Assembly (NCBI RefSeq): GCF_000016645.1
Contig: NC_009441.1
Location: 3,968,001 to 4,032,000, forward strand
From: Flavobacterium johnsoniae UW101
Lineage (GTDB): Bacteria; Bacteroidota; Bacteroidia; Flavobacteriales; Flavobacteriaceae
Direction of reading: 5' to 3'
DNA: 64,000 nt
In this document: positions 59,967 to 64,000 of the stretch, piece by piece
Numbering within the stretch: position 1 is the stretch's first letter
How the letters are laid out: every line of letters starts with the position of its first letter
Position numbers and translations under genes: made by a program
Notes under the pieces: generated by a model
What the model was told of the DNA's origin: nothing
Seen by the model: the letters and a program-made list of their open reading frames with translations, nothing else
Databases searched by the model: none

Positions 59967-61049
59967 CTACAACAAACTGACCTGATAATTTTCAATTAAT
60001 TCTGCAAATACGCTTTCACTTCTTGAGAAGTATTTTTTATTGCTTCGGCTCTTTTTAACTTTATCAAAATACGGCTCAATCGAACCATCTTCATATGTCG
60101 AAACCAGCAGCGGATGAACGTAATAATTTTTGCAGACATTTCTGGTGTTTCCCAATGCCTCAGCAGTGGCATCATAAGCTGTAATAATATTTTTTTTGAT
60201 TTCTTTTTCGTCTGATGCAATACCGAGTTCCATCAAATTTTCAAAGAATATAATTGAGGCTGCCCAGGTTCTAAAGTCTTTGGCACTAAAATATTCGCCC
60301 GAAATAGCGTGCAGATATTCATTTACCATGTGACTGTCTAAAACTCTTCTTTCGCCGTTTTTATCGTAATATTTAAAAACTTCCCAGCCCGGAATTTCTT
60401 CGCATCGGCTTACCAGTTTAATCAACTGTTTGTTTCTTGTGGTAATGGTGTGCTGTTTTCCTTTTTTGCCGATGAATTCAAAACGAAGGGAATTTTTATT
60501 GATATTGATGTGTCTTTTTCGCAAAGTCGAAAGCCCGTATGATTTATTGTCTTTGGCGTACTTTTCATTTCCAATTCGGATGTGGGTTTCTTCCATTAAC
60601 CTGATCACGAGTGCAATTACTTTTTCTTTCGACCATTCTTTTTGTTCTAAATCAATATCTACTTGTTTTCGTATAGAGGGAAGCTTTTGTCCGAATTCTG
60701 CGATTTTGTAAAACTTGGTTTGATTACGGATTAAGTTCCATTTTGGATGATATCTGTACTGTTTTCTGTTTTTAACATCTAAACCTACAGCTTGCAAATG
60801 CCCGTTTGATAAATCGGTGATTTTTACATTTACCCAGGCCGGCGGTAAAACCAAACTGTTAAAACGCTTTATTTCGCTTTTCTGCTTAATACAGCGTCCG
60901 TTTTTTTTATAAATAAAACCATCTTCTCCCTGACATCTTTCAATAGGCAAATTTTGATTGTTTACGTAAACTAATTCTAGCTTTTCCAGCACCAAATGAG
61001 GTGTTTTAATAAGCTGGCTCATTAGTTTTTGAGTTCTGGCAGTATTCAT
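59967..61049 (-). CDS. DNA topoisomerase IB
   Basis: A 360-residue poxvirus-type topoisomerase I, which nicks and rejoins one strand through a 3'-phosphotyrosine. The N-terminal domain is about 20-105 (GFIYKKNGRCIKQKSEIKRF, LPPAWVNVKITDLSNGHLQA, DVKNRKQYRYHPKW). Catalytic domain: RIGNEKYAKDNKSYGLSTLR with the first Arg, the Lys loop in FIGKKGKQH, HMVNEYLHAISGEYFSAKDF and RTWAAS with the second Arg region, and Tyr310 in VCKNYYVHP. Bacterial TopIB genes often sit in accessory stress regions, as here. Confidence 0.93.
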   Translation of the reverse strand: MNTARTQKLMSQLIKTPHLVLEKLELVYVNNQNLPIERCQGEDGFIYKKNGRCIKQKSEIKRFNSLVLPPAWVNVKITDLSNGHLQAVGLDVKNRKQYRYHPKWNLIRNQTKFYKIAEFGQKLPSIRKQVDIDLEQKEWSKEKVIALVIRLMEETHIRIGNEKYAKDNKSYGLSTLRKRHININKNSLRFEFIGKKGKQHTITTRNKQLIKLVSRCEEIPGWEVFKYYDKNGERRVLDSHMVNEYLHAISGEYFSAKDFRTWAASIIFFENLMELGIASDEKEIKKNIITAYDATAEALGNTRNVCKNYYVHPLLVSTYEDGSIEPYFDKVKKSRSNKKYFSRSESVFAELIENYQVSLL

Positions 61050-61077
61050 GGTCGTTTTTATTTTTTTGCTGCTAATT

Positions 61078-61163
61078 GTTATTGGGATTCACAGATTCAA
61101 AAGATTTTTCTTGTCTCATTATTCTTCCCACACAATCTGTGAGAATCTGCGAATCCCAATAAC
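61078..61163. repeat. 86-bp palindromic repeat (GTTATTGGGATTC ends)
   Basis: Perfect 13-bp terminal repeats GTTATTGGGATTC (61078-61090) and GAATCCCAATAAC (61151-61163), with inner ACAGATTC / GAATCTGCG and CACAGATT / AATCTGTG partial pairs. It lies between the topoisomerase and DUF7218 genes. Confidence 0.75.
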
Positions 61164-61182
61164 TATCAAAAAGCATTTTATT

Positions 61183-61422
61183 TTAATTCGTTCTTAAAGA
61201 TTTTATCAGGCTTTTTTTGTTCATATATGAACGTCCAGAAATCCCCACTTTTTTGGCTTGCTCGTAAAGTTCTTCTTTTGTCCATTCTTCATAAGGCTTA
61301 GCTTTACCGCCTTTTTCTCCTGCATCCGGCGTATTAGCAATACGTGCCGATTTTTCTTTACTGTACCCTTTTTTAACAAGAGCTTCGTATTGGGCTTCGT
61401 TTTTAATTCTTGGATCTGGCAT
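61183..61422 (-). CDS. DUF7218 / Rho-N-like small protein
   Basis: 79 residues. The N-terminal half (KNEAQYEALVKKGYSKEKSARIAN is its core, residues about 7-30) is the DUF7218 pattern, in which KGYSKEKSARIAN is conserved. The C-terminal half (WTKEELYEQAKKVGISGRSY, then MNKKSLIKSLR) is a SAP/Rho-N-like helix-extended-loop-helix that could bind nucleic acid. It is often found near stress and topoisomerase genes in soil bacteria. Role unknown. Confidence 0.82.
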   Translation of the reverse strand: MPDPRIKNEAQYEALVKKGYSKEKSARIANTPDAGEKGGKAKPYEEWTKEELYEQAKKVGISGRSYMNKKSLIKSLRTN

Positions 61423-61589
61423 GACTTAAAAATTTTAGTTATTGATTTATCTTGTATGGTATTTCAAAATTCCTTAAAAAGAAGGATTTTTCCGTTATAC
61501 AATTTTGCTTATAACTTTCATAATTAAGATTGTACAGCTTAGATTACAGATTTTAGATTGTAGACTTTAAATTATTGAATATGCGCCAT

Positions 61590-61640
61590 CTTGTCATTTC
61601 GACGAAGGAGAATCGAGCGATAGCAAACAGACAAAGTAAA
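61590..61640. repeat. Single copy of the GTCATTTCGACGAAGGAG repeat
   Basis: TGTCATTTCGACGAAGGAG (61592-61610) followed by AATCGAGCGATAG is a short dispersed sequence common between Bacteroidota genes. Only one arm is present here; no partner was seen in the window. The rest of the 338-bp gap (61423-61760) holds only AT-rich sequence and the terminator below. Confidence 0.5.
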
Positions 61641-61684
61641 TCTTCGCAGACAGCTCTGTAAAGATTATTGACAATTACCACATT

Positions 61685-61735
61685 AAAAAAAACAAAAATC
61701 CCATTCGCAAAACGAATGGGATTTTTGTTTTTTTA
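61685..61735. terminator. Strong terminator after the PH-like gene
   Basis: AACAAAAATCCCATTCG (61691-61707) and its complement (61713-61729) with a 5-base loop, extended by A and T runs on each side; it serves the minus-strand gene ending at 61761. Confidence 0.9.
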
Positions 61736-61760
61736 ATTGTTTTTATTCTGCCACTGACAG

Positions 61761-62204
61761 CTATTTAAAATTATCCTCAATATTAGTTATCAAAATTTTA
61801 TAATTTTCAAAATGATCTGGAGAAATTACCAGACTCTTTTTATTTTCTAATATTAATGTAGTAAAATAATAACCATCTGATATATCTCCTGTTTTGTTTC
61901 TAAGTTTAACTTTCCCTTTTTTAATATATTGTATATTATCAAAAGGGATAAACTGTTTTGCACCTGTAATTACCATTGTTTTTTCTATTCCTTCTTCTGT
62001 AATAGTCAGTTTAAAAATCTTGAACAAATCCGGAAAACAATAAACTAAAAAAAACAAAACCATATATGCCATTACAGTTAATGGATTTATTTCGGAAGTT
62101 GAAAAACCATTATACACAATATATGACAGCGTAATTACAAATAAAAACAAACCCATTATTATTCTTATACCTAATATTTTTCTAAACTCTGAGTCGATAT
62201 ACAT
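61761..62204 (-). CDS. Hypothetical membrane protein with bacterial PH-like domain
   Basis: 147 residues. Two TM segments at about 12-32 (RIIMGLFLFVITLSYIVYNG) and 40-62 (INPLTVMAYMVLFFLVYCFP) are followed by a cytoplasmic beta-rich domain (FKLTITEEGIEKTMVITGAK, FIPFDNIQYIKKGKV, SLVISPDHFENYKILIT) like bacterial PH/YcxB domains. There is no catalytic motif. Regions of 150-180 bp without recognisable features flank the gene on its promoter side. Confidence 0.6.
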   Translation of the reverse strand: MYIDSEFRKILGIRIIMGLFLFVITLSYIVYNGFSTSEINPLTVMAYMVLFFLVYCFPDLFKIFKLTITEEGIEKTMVITGAKQFIPFDNIQYIKKGKVKLRNKTGDISDGYYFTTLILENKKSLVISPDHFENYKILITNIEDNFK

Positions 62205-62384
62205 TCTAAGTCTTAAATTATTATTATTTCTTCTCTTTAAAAAAACAAATATATAATATTTATAAGGTTAACATGATCGAATATTTCTTTGCATCCAAAT
62301 CATATAACAATCTCTAAAAATCCTGTAAGGTATTCCTGTAAGTTCTGAATAATTTTACATCATAACATTTAAACTATTTAAATC

Positions 62385-62972
62385 ATGAAAAAGATACTAT
62401 TAGCCAGTAAAGCAATTTTAGGAGCGGGACTTATTATTATATTCTTGCAGTCTTGCAAAAACGAAACGAAACAAGAAGACCCAAAAGAAGTTGCAGAAGA
62501 TGCTAATGAAGCCAAATTTGACTCTATTGACAGCAAAGAAGATGATTCTGAATTTTTAGTAGATCAGGCCGAAATTAATTTAGCTGAAATCGAAATTGGT
62601 AAACTGGCGCAGCAAAAAGGAACAAATGCAGAAGTGAAAAAATTCGGAAAAATGCTGGTTGACGAGCATACAAAATCGGCATCTGAAGTAAGTGCCTTAG
62701 CAAAAGCAAAAAACTTTACTCTGCCAACTTCACTAACTGAAGAAGGTCAGGAAGAATATAAAAAACTAAACGAGAAATCAGGTTTGGATTTTGATAAAAA
62801 ATTCGCCGATATGATGATCGACGGCCACCAAAAAGCAATTGACAAACTTCAAAAAGCGGCTAAAGACGCTCATGACGAAGATGTAAAATTGTGGGCAACA
62901 AACAATATTGCGGGTTTAACTTCACATTTAGAACATGCTAAATTGCTGAAACAAAACCTTGACAAAAAGTAA
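62385..62972 (+). CDS. DUF4142 lipoprotein
   Basis: 195 residues. Lipoprotein signal with lipobox LQSC (Cys at about 24), an acidic linker (ETKQEDPKEVAEDANEAKFD), then the helical DUF4142 ferritin-like domain: INLAEIEIGKLAQQKGTNAE, VKKFGKMLVDEHTKSASEV, DKKFADMMIDGHQKAIDKLQ, WATNNIAGLTSHLEHAKLLK. The paired His/Glu residues (DEHTK, DGHQKA, LEHAK) are the family's presumed metal or haem ligands. It is common in stress-exposed soil bacteria. A strong terminator follows. Confidence 0.92.
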   Translation: MKKILLASKAILGAGLIIIFLQSCKNETKQEDPKEVAEDANEAKFDSIDSKEDDSEFLVDQAEINLAEIEIGKLAQQKGTNAEVKKFGKMLVDEHTKSASEVSALAKAKNFTLPTSLTEEGQEEYKKLNEKSGLDFDKKFADMMIDGHQKAIDKLQKAAKDAHDEDVKLWATNNIAGLTSHLEHAKLLKQNLDKK

Positions 62973-63070
62973 AATAAATTTAATTGGTTATTATTTATTT
63001 TTTTAAGACGCTAAGATTCTGAGATTCTATGATCCTATTATTGGATCGTCTAGAACTCAAACTTTGCTAA

Positions 63071-63106
63071 AAAACCCCTTAAGAGTTGAATTGCTTAAGG
63101 GGTTTT
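63071..63106 (+). terminator. Terminator after the DUF4142 gene
   Basis: AAAACCCCTTAAG / CTTAAGGGGTTTT, 13-bp perfect arms, 10-base loop, followed by GTTTTTTTT. Confidence 0.9.
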
Positions 63107-63125
63107 GTTTTTTTTGTGTGAGTAA

Positions 63126-63182
63126 CAAAGGTTCAAAGAGACAAAGAAAAAAGCTTTAAATCTTTGTCTCTTTAAACCTTTG
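63126..63182. repeat. Palindromic repeat (CAAAGGTTCAAAGAGACAAAG type)
   Basis: Arms 63126-63147 and 63161-63182 are 22 bp with one mismatch, around a short loop; further CTACTTTGTCACTTTG units follow. It separates the convergent DUF4142 and cupin genes. Confidence 0.75.
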
Positions 63183-63217
63183 CTACTTTGTCACTTTGTT
63201 TCTCTAAACTTCTAAAA

Positions 63218-63625
63218 TTAATGACTGCTTAATAGAAAATATTCTCCATCGGTTACTTTTTCTAACCAGACTCCGTGGCCTTTATCAATCTCTGTGATAA
63301 TGGCAACATAAGAGAATTTTTCAAATGGAGTTGCTCCGTACCAATGTTCTACTCCCGGCAAAATGGTAACTACCTCATCTTTTTTAAGCATTCTGACTGC
63401 GCTTCCTCTTTCCTGATAATACCCCGTTCCTTCTTTTGCAATCAGCATGTGCAGACTCGCGTTACTATGCCAATTACTTCTTGAGCAAGGCTCAAAAGTC
63501 ACTTCCTTAATTACAGTGTTTTCCGGATGAATGTCACTGCTTTGTTTTTTATAGGAAACGTCACCCGTCATATATGTATTCGGGACTTTTCCTTCTTCGA
63601 TAACGGCTGAATAATTCTTAGACAT
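63218..63625 (-). CDS. Small cupin-domain protein (second of tandem pair)
   Basis: 135-residue single-domain cupin. Motif 1 region: TFEPCSRSNWHSNASLHMLI followed by GTGYYQERG; motif 2: LPGVEHWYGATPFEKFSYVAI. One His is kept in NWH and one in EHW, but the second His of motif 1 (NWHTHPGGQ in its neighbour) is Ser-Asn-Ala here, so metal binding is probably weakened. It is paralogous to the upstream gene, 29 bp away, and likely co-transcribed. Such cupins often accompany carboxymuconolactone-decarboxylase-like or aldo-keto genes; the partner lies outside the window. Confidence 0.85.
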   Translation of the reverse strand: MSKNYSAVIEEGKVPNTYMTGDVSYKKQSSDIHPENTVIKEVTFEPCSRSNWHSNASLHMLIAKEGTGYYQERGSAVRMLKKDEVVTILPGVEHWYGATPFEKFSYVAIITEIDKGHGVWLEKVTDGEYFLLSSH

Positions 63626-63654
63626 AATTTTTAATTTATTTTTTGAGATTGATT

Positions 63655-64000
63655 TTATTTAAAACTATTGTATTCTTCATCAGTTACCGGCTCAAGCCAG
63701 TCTACAATTCCCGTTTGTGTATTTGTACTGATGGCGATATGTGTAAATTCACTTTCTGGCGATGCGCCGTGCCAGTGTTTTATTTCGGGCTGAATGTTTA
63801 CAACATCTCCAGCCTGCAATAACTGAATTGGTTTTCCCGCTTCCTGATAATATCCTGTTCCGTGAGTAACGATTAAAATTTGTCCGCCGGGATGTGTATG
63901 CCAGTTGTTTCTTGCTCCAGGCTCAAAAACAACGTTTCCAACAGCGGTATTAAGAACCTCATCATTGGGAACTAACATTTTAACCCATGCTTTTCCTGTA
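63655..64000 (-). CDS. Cupin-domain protein, 5' end cut by window edge
   Basis: The frame runs open past the first internal Met (63978) to base 64000 (TGKAWVKMLVPNDEV), matching the family's usual ...GTAWVKMLVPND region, so the real start is outside the window. A canonical cupin metal site is visible: GARNNWHTHPGGQILIVTHG with two His, Glu in YYQEAG, and the last His in PEIKHWHGASPESEFTHIAI. A small (about 130-150 residue) cytoplasmic cupin of unknown substrate, often annotated as a carboxymuconolactone-decarboxylase-associated cupin. Its downstream paralogue starts 29 bp after its stop. Confidence 0.88.
   Translation of the reverse strand, partial: TGKAWVKMLVPNDEVLNTAVGNVVFEPGARNNWHTHPGGQILIVTHGTGYYQEAGKPIQLLQAGDVVNIQPEIKHWHGASPESEFTHIAISTNTQTGIVDWLEPVTDEEYNSFK

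Noticed and set aside
13859-63182. CRISPR array from many short repeats
   Set aside because: The repeats are inverted pairs of differing length scattered between genes; no regular direct repeats with spacers and no cas genes were seen.

Overview
The window is a stretch of a Bacteroidota chromosome, most likely a Flavobacterium or close relative. The evidence is the low G+C content, a type IX (Por) secretion C-terminal signal on a large secreted enzyme, SusC/SusD pairs with FecI/FecR regulators, TAnnTTTG-type -7 promoter boxes, A-rich leaders instead of Shine-Dalgarno sites, and several families of short palindromic repeats between genes. No rRNA, tRNA, CRISPR array, prophage or transposase gene was seen. 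Both edges cut genes: a thiolase on the left and a cupin on the right.

Layout. 1-10.1 kb: thiolase; a divergent azoreductase/HxlR-regulator pair with a clear operator; a 972-residue secreted sugar-dehydrogenase-like protein; succinate dehydrogenase flavoprotein and iron-sulfur subunits without a cytochrome b gene; a divergent DapB homologue; a DUF1810 protein. 10.2-16.8 kb: a putative metal or siderophore locus with a small Cys/His-rich exported protein, ABC ATPase, TonB-dependent receptor and two DUF3526-type ABC-2 permeases. 17.9-27.3 kb: ECF sigma, FecR, SusC, SusD, lipoprotein and di-haem cytochrome c peroxidase. 28-30.6 kb: a VOC protein, an Omp85-like barrel and a leucine-rich-repeat protein. 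30.7-39.1 kb: heavy-metal resistance on the minus strand (P-type ATPase, and a Cus/Czc RND efflux operon led by a small Cys/His-rich protein). 39.3-41.2 kb: two outer-membrane proteins. 41.2-47.9 kb: a minus-strand signalling operon (kinase with receiver, CHASE3 hybrid kinase with three receivers, lone receiver, CheR, CheB) in a region with no flagellar gene. 48.3-64 kb: a run of stress-type genes (SDR, SemiSWEET, six-PAS kinase, response regulator, split-barrel flavoprotein, DUF72, Fpg/Nei glycosylase, DUF892 ferritin-like, hyperacidic protein, DUF5661, DUF1328, topoisomerase IB, DUF7218, PH-like membrane protein, DUF4142, two cupins).

The most unusual signal is what the intergenic repeats do. 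A palindromic family ending in TTAACCGCAAAG/CTTTGCGGTTAA occurs at least five times. One copy lies inside the lipoprotein signal peptide of the RND adaptor and encodes its hydrophobic core. Another spans the pump/TolC junction, encoding the pump's last residues and stop and the likely start and N-region of the TolC homologue's signal peptide. A third supplies the stop codon of a hypothetical gene. Also notable are a possible structured RNA (three-way junction) ahead of the RND pump gene, and the combination of multi-sensor kinases with CheB/CheR beside a stress-gene island, which may be an undescribed flavobacterial stress-response system. The link between those kinases and the stress genes is inference.
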